Shown here: one piece after another, positions 33,072-41,223 of the stretch
How positions within the stretch are numbered: the first letter of the stretch is position 1
Layout: each line of letters opens with the position of its first letter
Assembly (NCBI RefSeq): GCF_047263945.1
Contig: NZ_JBLAVB010000003.1
Coordinates: 310,001 to 374,000, forward strand
DNA length: 64,000 bases
Direction of reading: 5' to 3'
Source of the DNA: Rhodospirillum sp047263945
GTDB taxonomy: Bacteria > Pseudomonadota > Alphaproteobacteria > Rhodospirillales > Rhodospirillaceae
Position numbers and translations under genes: made by a program
The notes under the pieces: generated by a model
Seen by the model: only the letters and a program-made list of their open reading frames with translations
Database searches by the model: none
What the model was told of the DNA's origin: nothing

Positions 33072-34345
33072 TGGAAACCGTTGCGATTCTCGCCGTTCTG
33101 TTCACGGTGCTTTTGGCCGGTGTCCCTGTGGCCTATGCCCTGGGTGGGTTGGGCATGGGCCTGCTGCTGGTCGGCGGATTTTCTCCCTTGATGGCGCCGA
33201 CGGCGTTGTTGTCCTCGCTCGACAGCTTCGTGTTGATCGCCGTTCCCCTGTTTCTGCTGATGTCCAACGTGCTGCTCAAAGGCGGTGTGGGCCGGGATCT
33301 GTTCGCCGCCGTGCAGGCTTGGGTGGGCCATTGGCCGGGCGGGCTGGCGGTGTCCACCATCCTGTCCTGTGGCCTGTTCGCGGCCATTTCCGGCAGTTCC
33401 GTGGCGACAGCGGCGACCATCGGCACCGTGGCCATTCCGGAAATGATCTCGCGGGGCTATCCCAAGCGCTTCGTTCTGGGGCTGATGGCCGCAGGGGGAA
33501 CCCTGGGCATTTTGATTCCGCCGTCCATTCCCATGATCATCTATGGTGTGATCACCGAGGAAAGCATCCTCTCGCTGTTCCTGGCGGGGGTCGGACCGGG
33601 GCTGCTGCTGATTGGCCTGTTCATGGGCTATTCCATGCTGTTTGCCCGCTTTTCCCCCGACTACCAAGCCTTGCCCAAGGCCAGTTGGGAGGAGAGGGCG
33701 CGGACCTTCAAGCGCGCCTTGCCGACGATCCTGTTGGCCGGGATCGTTGTCGTCGGTCTGTATGTGGGCGCCTTCACGCCGACGGAGGCCTCGGCGGTGG
33801 GGTTCATCGGCGCGGTCCTGGTCACCGCCTTCGTCCTGCGCACCCTGAGTTGGCAGGGCCTGTGGGAGGCGGCCAAGGAGTCCATGGTCACCTCGGTTGC
33901 TATTCTGTTGATCGTCGCCGGAGCGAAGATTTTCGGCAAGGCGATCACCCTCTACCGCATTCCCCAGGATATCAGCAGCTTCATTGCGACGAATATCGAT
34001 ACCCAGGGGCTGTTCATCCTGGCGGTTGCCGGGGTTCTGCTGGTTATGGGGCTGGTTCTGGAAAGCATGTCCATGATGCTGATCATGGTGCCGGTCCTCG
34101 CGGGAAGCCTCGCGGCCCTGCATGTGGACCCCATTTGGTTCGGCATCTTCTTCGTCGTCATGGTGGAATGCGCGCTGATCACTCCGCCGGTCGGCTTGAA
34201 CCTGTATGTGATCCAGGCCGTGGGCAAGGCCCGCATGTCCGAGGTCGCCCGGGGCGTTCTGCCCTTCCTGACCTTGATGTTGGTGGCTGTGGTGTTGATT
34301 ACCTTGGTGCCGGAGATCGCATTGTATCTGCCGTTCGCTTTGTGA
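33071..34345 (+). CDS. TRAP transporter large permease (DctM family)
   Basis: 424 residues, roughly twelve membrane segments. GMGLLLVGGFSPLMAP, ISGSSVATAATIGTVAIPEM and ILIPPSIPMIIYGVITEESI are the conserved DctM stretches. It carries the transport pathway of the TRAP system. Its stop (34343-34345) is 13 bp before the degenerate first CRISPR repeat, so transcription from the TRAP operon would run into the array. Confidence 0.95.
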   Translation: METVAILAVLFTVLLAGVPVAYALGGLGMGLLLVGGFSPLMAPTALLSSLDSFVLIAVPLFLLMSNVLLKGGVGRDLFAAVQAWVGHWPGGLAVSTILSCGLFAAISGSSVATAATIGTVAIPEMISRGYPKRFVLGLMAAGGTLGILIPPSIPMIIYGVITEESILSLFLAGVGPGLLLIGLFMGYSMLFARFSPDYQALPKASWEERARTFKRALPTILLAGIVVVGLYVGAFTPTEASAVGFIGAVLVTAFVLRTLSWQGLWEAAKESMVTSVAILLIVAGAKIFGKAITLYRIPQDISSFIATNIDTQGLFILAVAGVLLVMGLVLESMSMMLIMVPVLAGSLAALHVDPIWFGIFFVVMVECALITPPVGLNLYVIQAVGKARMSEVARGVLPFLTLMLVAVVLITLVPEIALYLPFAL

Positions 34346-34358
34346 TGGGAGCCCTGCG

Positions 34359-34724
34359 AGCGCTTTGCCCCGTCCCACAGGGTCATGGTAGAGTCCGATC
34401 ATGACAGCCGGTGTTCTTGCGACAGTTCCATGGCCCCGTCCCACACGGTCATGGTAGAGTCGACCATGCAGCCAGGACAGACAGCCGGTGGTTCCATGGC
34501 CCCGTCCCACACGGTCATGGTAGAGTAGGCGGGTACGTGGACGACCCCGACGATCCGTTCCATGGCCCCGTCCCACACGGTCATGGTAGAGTCGAGCCCG
34601 AAGGCCCGGCCAAGTCTAGGGAGTTCCATGGCCCCGTCCCACACGGTCATGGTAGAGTCCCTCACCGCCGCGCCATGCGGTGTGGCCCGTTCCATGGCCC
34701 CGTCCCACACGGTCATGGTAGAGT
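34359..34724 (+). CRISPR. CRISPR array, 6 repeats of 36 nt and 5 spacers of 30 nt, type II-C-like
   Basis: Repeats: 34359-34394 (degenerate in its first eight bases and with C to G at position 22), 34425-34460, 34491-34526, 34557-34592, 34623-34658, 34689-34724. The five complete copies are identical, beginning GTTCCATGGCCCC and ending CATGGTAGAGT. All five spacers are exactly 30 nt and differ from each other, giving a 66-nt period. GTT at the 5' end and 36/30 lengths fit type II. The 3' end TGGTAGAGT looks like an extended -10 (TGnTATAAT), as in Neisseria and Campylobacter type II-C repeats, where each repeat starts its own crRNA; in those arrays the degenerate repeat is also at the upstream end. 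A terminator follows at 34730. No cas gene or matching tracrRNA anti-repeat is in the window. Plus direction is inferred from these points. Confidence 0.93.
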
Positions 34725-34729
34725 GGAGG

Positions 34730-34773
34730 CGCCGATATCTCCTTGTTTCTAAAGGATATATCGGCGTTTTTTT
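34730..34773 (+). terminator. Rho-independent terminator closing the CRISPR array
   Basis: CGCCGATAT pairs with ATATCGGCG around an inner CCTT/AAGG stem and a short loop, followed by seven T. It starts 5 bp after the last repeat and would end a plus-strand transcript, supporting the transcription direction of the array. Confidence 0.88.
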
Positions 34774-34880
34774 GTGCAAAGTTCATGGTGTCAGGACCCG
34801 TTTTTTCGCTGAAATCCGTGTGACCTCTGCACTTTGGCGCGGAAAAACCAGGACTGGAGGGTCTGGGAGGCCGCTACCTC

Positions 34881-34944
34881 CCAGCGGGGGTTTGGGGGCG
34901 GCGCCCCCATAGGGCCAGCGGGGGTTTGGGGGCGGCGCCCCCAT
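34881..34944. repeat. Two 30-bp copies of a GC hairpin after the array
   Basis: CCAGCGGGGGTTTGGGGG followed by CGGCGCCCCCAT occurs at 34881-34910 and 34915-34944. Each copy has the stem GGGGGCG/CGCCCCC. They lie between the array terminator and the 3' end of the minus-strand ABC gene (34975) and may serve that gene as a 3' stabilising or termination structure. Nothing else is seen in 34774-34974. Confidence 0.75.
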
Positions 34945-34974
34945 GGTCTGTCCCGTCGTCGCCCTCTATCGGCA

Positions 34975-35677
<703 letters not shown>

Positions 35678-35700
<23 letters not shown>

Positions 35701-36337
35701 TGAGTTTTCTTTCCAGCAGACGGCTTGCCCAGGACAGCGGGAAGCACAGCGCGAAATAGATCAGGGCGACCGAGCCATAGACCGTGAAGGGCTGGAAGGT
35801 CGCGTTGGTGACGATGGTGCCGGCCTTGGACAGCTCGACGAAGCCGATGATGGAGGTCAGGGCCGTGCCCTTGACCACCTGCACCGAAAAGCCGACCGTC
35901 GGGGGGATGGCGATCTTGAGGGCCTGGGGCAGGATCACATGGCGCATCTGTTGGGTATAGCCCATGCCAAGGCTGGCCGAGGCTTCCCATTGGCCCTTGG
36001 TGATGGCCTCCACACAGCCCCGCCAGATCTCGACGAGGAAGGAGGCTGTCCACAGGATGAGGGCGAGCCCGGCGGCCATCCAGGCCGGAACGTCGATGCC
36101 GAACAGGGCAAGGCCGAAGAAGGCGAGGAACAACTGCATCAGAAGCGGCGTGCCCTGGAACAGCTCCACATAGCCCTTGGCCAGGGTCCGATAGATCGGC
36201 CGCCGTCCGATCCGCAGGAAGAGCAGCCCGGCGCCCAGCAGGCCACCGCCAAGAAAGGAGACCAGGGAGAGGACAACCGTCCAGCGGGCCGCAAGCAACA
36301 GATTGCTGACGATGTCCCAGGTGGAGAAGGAGGTCAT
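35678..36337 (-). CDS. Polar amino acid ABC transporter permease (second)
   Basis: 219 residues, five membrane segments. The HisM/GlnP-type motifs are YVELFQGTPLLMQLFL and the EAA loop EASASLGMGYTQQMRHVILPQALKIAIPP. It pairs with the other permease as a heterodimer. The start overlaps the upstream permease stop (ATGA), so they are co-translated. Confidence 0.94.
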
Positions 36338-37005
36338 CGGCTTTGCCTTCTTGGAAACAGGGTCCAGCCGACGGCCCGCAGAAGCTGCCTCAAGCCGATG
36401 GCGAGAAGAAGATAGAGAACCGTCGAGACCATGTAGGTCTCGAAGGCACGGAAGGTGCGCGACTGGATGTAATTGGCGGCAAAGGTCAGGTCTTCCGCAG
36501 CGATCTGCGAGGTAACCGCAGACCCGAGCATGACAATCACGACCTGGGAGGACAGGGCCGGCCAGATGCGGCGGAGCGCGGGGATCAGCACCACATGGCG
36601 GAAGGCCTGGAAGGGGCTCATGCCCAGGCTGGCACCCGCTTCGAACTGACCCCGGGGCGTGGCCTCGATCCCGGCGCGAATGATCTCGCAGCTATAGGCG
36701 CCCAGATTGATGACCATCGCCAGATTGGCCGCCGTCAGTTCCGACATGCGCAAGCCAAGCGCGGGCAGGCCGAAGAAGATGAAAAACAATTGGATCAGGA
36801 ACGGGGTATTGCGGATGAGCTCCACGTAGGTCGCAACGAAGGGGCGCGCCCAGGCGGGACCGAGGGAGCGTGTCCAGGCGCAGGCCGTTCCCAGGCCGAT
36901 ACCCAGAACGGATCCGACGAGGGTCAATTCGACGGTGATCCATAGGCCCTTCAGGATGACCGGCAGATAGGGGCCAATCCAACTGAAATCGAAGTGGTAA
37001 CTCAT
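36334..37005 (-). CDS. Polar amino acid ABC transporter permease (first)
   Basis: 223 residues from MSYHFDFSWIG. YVELIRNTPFLIQLFFIFFG and the EAA loop EAGASLGMSPFQAFRHVVLIPALRRIWP are typical of HisQ/GlnP-type permeases. The frame is open to 37062, but the N-terminal form starting at 37005 matches the family. The gap to the binding-protein gene (177 bp) is filled with two palindromes, which may set the usual excess of binding protein over permease mRNA. Confidence 0.94.
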   Translation of the reverse strand: MSYHFDFSWIGPYLPVILKGLWITVELTLVGSVLGIGLGTACAWTRSLGPAWARPFVATYVELIRNTPFLIQLFFIFFGLPALGLRMSELTAANLAMVINLGAYSCEIIRAGIEATPRGQFEAGASLGMSPFQAFRHVVLIPALRRIWPALSSQVVIVMLGSAVTSQIAAEDLTFAANYIQSRTFRAFETYMVSTVLYLLLAIGLRQLLRAVGWTLFPRRQSR

Positions 37006-37069
37006 GTCGCCTCCCCGGGGACAAAGGATGGCCGGGCGCTCTTTTGAGTGGCCCGGCCACACGGATGCC

Positions 37070-37122
37070 TAGAGCGGAATGAGGAAAAGTGGGCACCGGT
37101 TTTCCGTCCTCATTCCGCTCTA
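37070..37122. repeat. RIME-like palindrome
   Basis: TAGAGCGGAATGAGGA ... TCCTCATTCCGCTCTA with AAAGTGGGCACCGGTTTTCCG between. The central AAAGTGGGCACCGGTTTTCC is typical of palindromic elements (RIME-type) known in Rhizobiales and other alphaproteobacteria. Preceding it at about 37030-37058 is another stem, GGCCGGGC / GCCCGGCC. Confidence 0.85.
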
Positions 37123-37129
37123 ACCATAA

Positions 37130-37186
37130 GATCTAGGTCACGTTCATGAAATCAGGTCGAACAGACCTGATTTCATCGTGATCTAG
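37130..37186. repeat. Second palindrome overlapping the binding-protein stop codon
   Basis: GATCTAGGTCACGTTCATGAAATCAGGTC-type arm pairs with GACCTGATTTCATCGTGATCTAGA. This is the companion half seen with RIME elements in alphaproteobacteria. Its end covers the stop codon (37183-37185) of the minus-strand binding-protein gene. Confidence 0.85.
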
Positions 37187-37977
37187 AGGTCCTTGGGCAG
37201 CGGATAGCCCAGCCATTTCTCGGAAATGGCGTCGAGGGATCCGTCGGCCTTGGCTGCGGCGATGATCTCGTCAACCTTGGCCATCAGGGCGGGTTCGTTC
37301 TTGTTCATGCCCACATAGCAGGGGGAATTCTTGATCAGGAACTTCAGCTCCGGCCGCTTGGGCGGGTTCTTGGCGAGGATCGCCGCAGCCACCACGTTGC
37401 CCGTGGCGATCAGGTCCACCTGACCGGACAGGAAGGACGAAATGGTGCCGTTGTTGTCCTCGTAGCGCTTCATGTCGACGTCATCACCGACCAGCTTGGA
37501 GATCTCCAGATCCTCCACCGAGCCCCGTGTGACGCCGACGGAGTGACCGGCCAGATCCGCCGCCGATTCGATTTTGATGTCTGCCGGTCCGAAAATGCCG
37601 TTGTAGAACGGCGCATAGGCGGTGGAGAAATCGATGACCTTTTCGCGGTCGGGGTTCTTGCCGAGGCTGGAGATGACCAGATCCACCTTGCCGGTCTGCA
37701 GGTAGGGGATGCGGTTGGCGCTGGTGACGGGCGTCAGAACGACGGTGACGCCGAGTCTTTCGCCGATCAGTCGGGCGGTGTCGATGTCGTAGCCCTGGGC
37801 GGACATGTCGGTACCGACGGAGCCGAAGGGCGGAAAGTCCTGGGGAACGGCAACGCGAAGGGTTCCGCGGTCGGTGATGTCAGACAGGGCATCGGCATGG
37901 GCAGGGGCCGGAGCCTGCGTCAGGCCAACAACGGCGGCGAGGCCTGCGGCGAGGCCGAGAAGCGTTCTACGATTCAT
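37183..37977 (-). CDS. Polar amino acid ABC transporter substrate-binding protein
   Basis: 264 residues with a signal peptide ending in AHA at about 28. The family features are TLRVAVPQDFPPFGSVGTD, the RLIGERLGVTVVLTPVT helix, DLVISSLGKNPDREKVIDFS and the second lobe DLAGHSVGVTRGSVED. It binds the amino acid in the periplasm. Its ATG overlaps the stop of the GntR gene (ATGA), so regulator and transporter form one unit: gntR, binding protein, two permeases, ATPase. Confidence 0.94.
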   Translation of the reverse strand: MNRRTLLGLAAGLAAVVGLTQAPAPAHADALSDITDRGTLRVAVPQDFPPFGSVGTDMSAQGYDIDTARLIGERLGVTVVLTPVTSANRIPYLQTGKVDLVISSLGKNPDREKVIDFSTAYAPFYNGIFGPADIKIESAADLAGHSVGVTRGSVEDLEISKLVGDDVDMKRYEDNNGTISSFLSGQVDLIATGNVVAAAILAKNPPKRPELKFLIKNSPCYVGMNKNEPALMAKVDEIIAAAKADGSLDAISEKWLGYPLPKDL

Positions 37978-38714
37978 GGTCCTGAAGTCTCCTTGTCGAG
38001 GGGGGAGGGAATCCCTGGGGGGCTGTCCGGCCTGGGGGCGGACGCGGTAAAGGTCGAAAAGGCTTCGCGCAGGCCCGACATGGGATCGGGCGTCGCGCTG
38101 AGGTTGAGGCCGTTTTCCACATGGTCGATGTGGGCGCTCATCAGGGCGGCTGCGGCGGTGAGGTCGCCGTCCTCAAGGGCGGCCAGGATCTCTTCGTGAT
38201 CATGGCTCGATTGCTCGGCCTTATCCTTCGGCTGGTAGAGCATGGAAATCAGGGTCGTGCGCGCGGTGAGGTCGCGGATGATGTCGGACACCAGTCCGTT
38301 GCCGATCAGGTTCGCCAGAATGATATGGAAATCGCCAAGAAGGCAGGTGCGGGTGCCGATCTCGTCGCTCTCCAGGGACCGCTGTTCGGCGGCCAAATGG
38401 GTGCGCAGGGCCGCCAGGGCGGTCTCCGGCACGCCGGGGGCGGAGAGCAAAAGACCCGTTTCGACGATCTTGCGGGCGTGAAAAGCGTCCCGCGCTTCCT
38501 CCGCCGAGGGCTGCGCCACGAACCAGCCACGCCTTGGGCTGACGGTGACAATGCCGCGGGTCTGAAGCTTCACCAGCGCTTCGCGGACCTTGGTGCGGGA
38601 GGTGCCGAACAGCTTGGCCAAGGGCGCTTCCCCCAGGCGAGCCCCGGGGTGAAGGCGGCCGGCCAGCACCGCGTCCATGATGAAGGTCTCAATGTCGAAG
38701 TCCTGTTTTTCCAT
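37974..38714 (-). CDS. GntR family (FadR/FCD) transcriptional regulator
   Basis: 246 residues from MEKQDFDIETF. An N-terminal winged helix (GARLGEAPLAKLFGTSRTKVREALVKLQTRGIVTV, given here in the short form FGTSRTKVREAL) is followed by the all-helical FCD domain (DFHIILANLIGN, HDHEEILAALEDGD), which carries metal-binding His/Asp. It is the first gene of the amino acid transporter operon and probably controls it. A GTG reading from 38732 falls inside the upstream palindrome. Confidence 0.93.
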   Translation of the reverse strand: MEKQDFDIETFIMDAVLAGRLHPGARLGEAPLAKLFGTSRTKVREALVKLQTRGIVTVSPRRGWFVAQPSAEEARDAFHARKIVETGLLLSAPGVPETALAALRTHLAAEQRSLESDEIGTRTCLLGDFHIILANLIGNGLVSDIIRDLTARTTLISMLYQPKDKAEQSSHDHEEILAALEDGDLTAAAALMSAHIDHVENGLNLSATPDPMSGLREAFSTFTASAPRPDSPPGIPSPLDKETSGP

Positions 38715-38723
38715 CGGAAATCT

Positions 38724-38765
38724 GCTTATCACCTTGCATACAAGATTGAATGCAAGGTGATAAGC
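38724..38765. promoter_or_regulatory. Palindromic operator candidate upstream of the GntR gene
   Basis: GCTTATCACCTTGCAT and ATGCAAGGTGATAAGC form a perfect 16-bp inverted repeat around ACAAGATTGA, nine bases before the ATG. Its symmetry and place suggest autoregulation by the GntR protein, or a leader hairpin. FadR-type sites are usually shorter, so the whole palindrome may hold two overlapping sites. Confidence 0.7.
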
Positions 38766-38940
38766 AAGTGCGGTGCCAATTCCATGGATAGGGAGGATGC
38801 TGTTTCTTTACAGGAGGTTGGGCAGGATGAGAGGAAAGGGGATTCTGTGAAAGCGGGAGGTGTGATTATTTTTTGGGCGAAAAAATGGCTAGATTATAAT
38901 CTGGAAGGAAAGATGCTGACTTTAAGTGCATTTCGTCGCT

Positions 38941-39039
38941 TTTGGGCGATTGCCCAAGCCCATTTGGGGGCAAATGCCGCCAAGCCCCCCTTTTTTTTGC
39001 CCCGGGGTCTGGGGCCTTTCGGCCCCAGTCTCGCCAAGG
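38941..39039 (-). repeat. Composite GC-hairpin repeat, copy 4
   Basis: TTTGGGCGATTGCCCAAG, GGGGGCAAATGCCGCC and CTGGGGCCTTTCGGCCCCAG on the plus strand show the family in minus orientation. It lies about 28 bp past the stop of the minus-strand SDR gene. The rest of the 352-bp gap (38715-39066) is the GntR operator and an AT-rich stretch (38850-38935) without a gene. Confidence 0.8.
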
Positions 39040-39066
39040 GAGGGCTGGCCGTCTCTCATCCTTCGC

Positions 39067-39843
39067 TCACTCTTCCAGAAAGGCGGCGAAGTTCCGCCCT
39101 TCGTGGGCGATGTTCTCGCCGCCATCCACCACCAGAACCTGGCCGGTGACGAAGTCGTTGTCGACCAGATAGCGGATCGCCTGGGTGACCTTGTCCGGCG
39201 ATCCGGTGCGTTCCAGGGGGATGCCCTGGCGGCGCCATTCCAGGTACTCCGGCCCGCGGTCTTCGGCCGGGAGGATCACACCGGGGGCAACTCCGTTGAC
39301 CCGGATCCCCGGCGCCAGTTCCAGGGCCGCCATGCGAGTGAAATCGGCCAGGGCCTTCTTGCTCAGCAGGTAGGCGCCGTACTGGTACTGGTTAAAGCCG
39401 ATCTTGTTGTCGAGGATGTTGACCACCACCCCTTCGGTCCGGTGTTTGGCGAAGGCCTGGGTCAGGAAGAAGGGCGCCTTCAGGTTGACGGTCATCTGGG
39501 CGTCGAACATCTCGGGCGTCGTGGTCCGCAGGTCGCCATGGGCATAGACCGAGGCACTGTTCACCAGGGTTGTCAGGTGGGGCATGGTCTCCACTGCCTC
39601 TACCACCAGCCGGTCAAGCCCGCTGATATCATTCAGGTCGTGGGTCATGAGAACGCAGTCCACACCTTCCTGGCCGATCTCCGCAGCCGTTTCCTCTGCG
39701 GCGTCTTCCGAGCTGTTGTAGTGCAGGGCGATGTCGAAGCCCGCTTTGGCCAAGCCAAGCGCGATGGACCGGCCCAGTCGGATGGCGCCCCCGGTGACCA
39801 GGGCCGCAGGGCGGTCTTCGGGGGGAAGCTTGGGTTTTGTCAT
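39067..39843 (-). CDS. SDR oxidoreductase, probable pteridine reductase
   Basis: 258 residues. The nucleotide motif is VTGGAIRLGRSIALGL, with the TGxxxRxG variant of pteridine reductases (PTR1/FolM) instead of the common TGxxxGxG. The catalytic region has NSASVY and YQYGAYLLSKKAL (YxxxK; Tyr-Gly-Ala-Tyr gives two Tyr to choose from). It probably reduces dihydrobiopterin- or dihydromonapterin-type pterins. It overlaps folK by ATGA, which supports a folate/pterin role. Confidence 0.8.
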   Translation of the reverse strand: MTKPKLPPEDRPAALVTGGAIRLGRSIALGLAKAGFDIALHYNSSEDAAEETAAEIGQEGVDCVLMTHDLNDISGLDRLVVEAVETMPHLTTLVNSASVYAHGDLRTTTPEMFDAQMTVNLKAPFFLTQAFAKHRTEGVVVNILDNKIGFNQYQYGAYLLSKKALADFTRMAALELAPGIRVNGVAPGVILPAEDRGPEYLEWRRQGIPLERTGSPDKVTQAIRYLVDNDFVTGQVLVVDGGENIAHEGRNFAAFLEE

Positions 39844-40400
39844 GGGGAGCTGTCCTGGTGGGAGGAAGGGAAGGCAGTGCGGGACGGGGGCGCTGGGGAA
39901 GGGGGGGCCGTCAAGGTTACAGAGCGCTCGCCGACCCGGTGCCCGGCGACGATCAAAGTGACACAATCCAGAGGTGGATCCCAAGCTGTGCGGTGGGCAA
40001 GGTCCAGATGGGCCAGAAGATCCTCGACGAAAGGCCGGGCATAGGAGTCGCGGGGGAGCGCCTCCCGACGGGGAGCCTCGGCGCGTTTGAGGTGATGCAG
40101 AATATCCAGATCCAGGGGGCGGGGCAGGATCTTGCAGTCGGGACTGGTCCGGTCCCGGCCATGGGCGGTTTCCAGGGCGTTGAACCAGGTTTTCATGTCT
40201 TGCTCCGCCAAGGGGCTGCGGAAGGCCAGGGCGCCGTTCAGGAAGAAGGCGCCACCGGGCACACCTACGGGCGCGGTGCGGGCAATCCGGCTGACATGGA
40301 CTTTCCCGAAGCGGTGGAGCAGCGTGGCGAGCGCGGAGGTGATGTTCCGTTCCGGATCGATGTTCGCGCCGAAGCCGACGATATAAAGTCCGTCACTCAC
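39840..40400 (-). CDS. folK: HPPK: hydroxymethyldihydropterin pyrophosphokinase
   Basis: 186 residues from GTG 40400, whose GTGA overlaps the ubiX stop. GFGANIDPERN, GGAFFLNGALAF and RPLDLDIL are the HPPK signatures, the last being the PRxxDLD[IL] metal-binding motif. It transfers pyrophosphate from ATP to the folate precursor pterin. The C-terminal 25 residues are Pro/Ser rich and probably disordered. Coupled to ubiX before it and to the pteridine reductase after it. Confidence 0.85.
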   Translation of the reverse strand: MSDGLYIVGFGANIDPERNITSALATLLHRFGKVHVSRIARTAPVGVPGGAFFLNGALAFRSPLAEQDMKTWFNALETAHGRDRTSPDCKILPRPLDLDILHHLKRAEAPRREALPRDSYARPFVEDLLAHLDLAHRTAWDPPLDCVTLIVAGHRVGERSVTLTAPPSPAPPSRTAFPSSHQDSSP

Positions 40401-40969
40401 GAGTCTCGGGGCTCCTTCCATCGGTGGACGGTTCCGGTTTCGATCCCCAACAGGTCGAACGCTCGGCCTACGGTTTGGTTGATGATATCATCAATGGTCT
40501 GCGGACGGTGGTAGAAGGCGGGGACCGGCGGCATGATCACGGCGCCAGAGGCTGTCGCCCGTGCCATCAGGTCGATGTGCCCTGCGTGCAGTGGGGTCTC
40601 GCGCACCATCAGCACGGTGGGCCGACGCTCCTTCAGACAGACATCGGCGGCCCGGACCATCAGGTCGGCGTCGTAGCAATGGGCGATGGCCGACAGGGTC
40701 TTGATCGAACAGGGCGCGATGAGCATGCCATGGGCGCGGAAGGACCCGCTGGACAGCGGCGCGCCCACATCGCCATGGGCATGGCAGACGTCGGCCAGCT
40801 TGCGGACGGCCTCCGGCGTCCAATCGGTCTCCTCCGCCAAGGTACGGGCGCCGCCGGGGGAGAGGATCAGATGGCTTTCCACGTCGGGAAGGGGGGCCAG
40901 GACCTGCAGCGCGCGGATGCCGAAAAGCGCGCCCGAGGCGCCGGAAATGCCGATGATGACTCGCTTCAT
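40397..40969 (-). CDS. ubiX: Flavin prenyltransferase UbiX
   Basis: 190 residues from MKRVIIGISGASGALFGIRAL, the invariant opening of UbiX/Pad1. SSGSFRAHGMLIAPCSIKTLSAIAH and ETPLHAGHIDLMARA are the other conserved parts. It makes prenylated FMN, the cofactor of UbiD-type decarboxylases in ubiquinone synthesis. The open frame to 41173 is extra and not conserved. It heads the ubiX-folK-SDR unit. Confidence 0.95.
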   Translation of the reverse strand: MKRVIIGISGASGALFGIRALQVLAPLPDVESHLILSPGGARTLAEETDWTPEAVRKLADVCHAHGDVGAPLSSGSFRAHGMLIAPCSIKTLSAIAHCYDADLMVRAADVCLKERRPTVLMVRETPLHAGHIDLMARATASGAVIMPPVPAFYHRPQTIDDIINQTVGRAFDLLGIETGTVHRWKEPRDS

Positions 40970-41223
40970 AGGGGGGTCCGTTGGAAAAAGGGCACCCCCC
41001 AATCTTGGGGGTCCCAAGCGGTGGGAACAAGGTGCGGTGGGATGAAATTCCGTTTTGCCCCCAAGGGAAAGGAGGGGGAAAGGCGGGTGAAAGGCGGCGA
41101 CCGGGGCGAGAAAAGGTCTGAGGATTTCCCCTGTGGAAACATGGGGCCTGGCGAGGCAAACTGTCGCAACCAAGACGCAAAAACAATCCAGGGCGAAAAT
41201 GCCCGGGACCAGGGAGGAACGAA

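Noticed and set aside
33029..34576. 515-codon minus-strand open frame over dctM and the array
   Set aside because: Antisense to the well-supported dctM and continuing into CRISPR repeats.
34399..34779. Open frames on both strands across the repeat array (113-126 codons)
   Set aside because: They translate the 36-nt repeats into repeated peptides (66 is divisible by 3, so the same frame recurs) and overlap the CRISPR structure; no start signals or family likeness.
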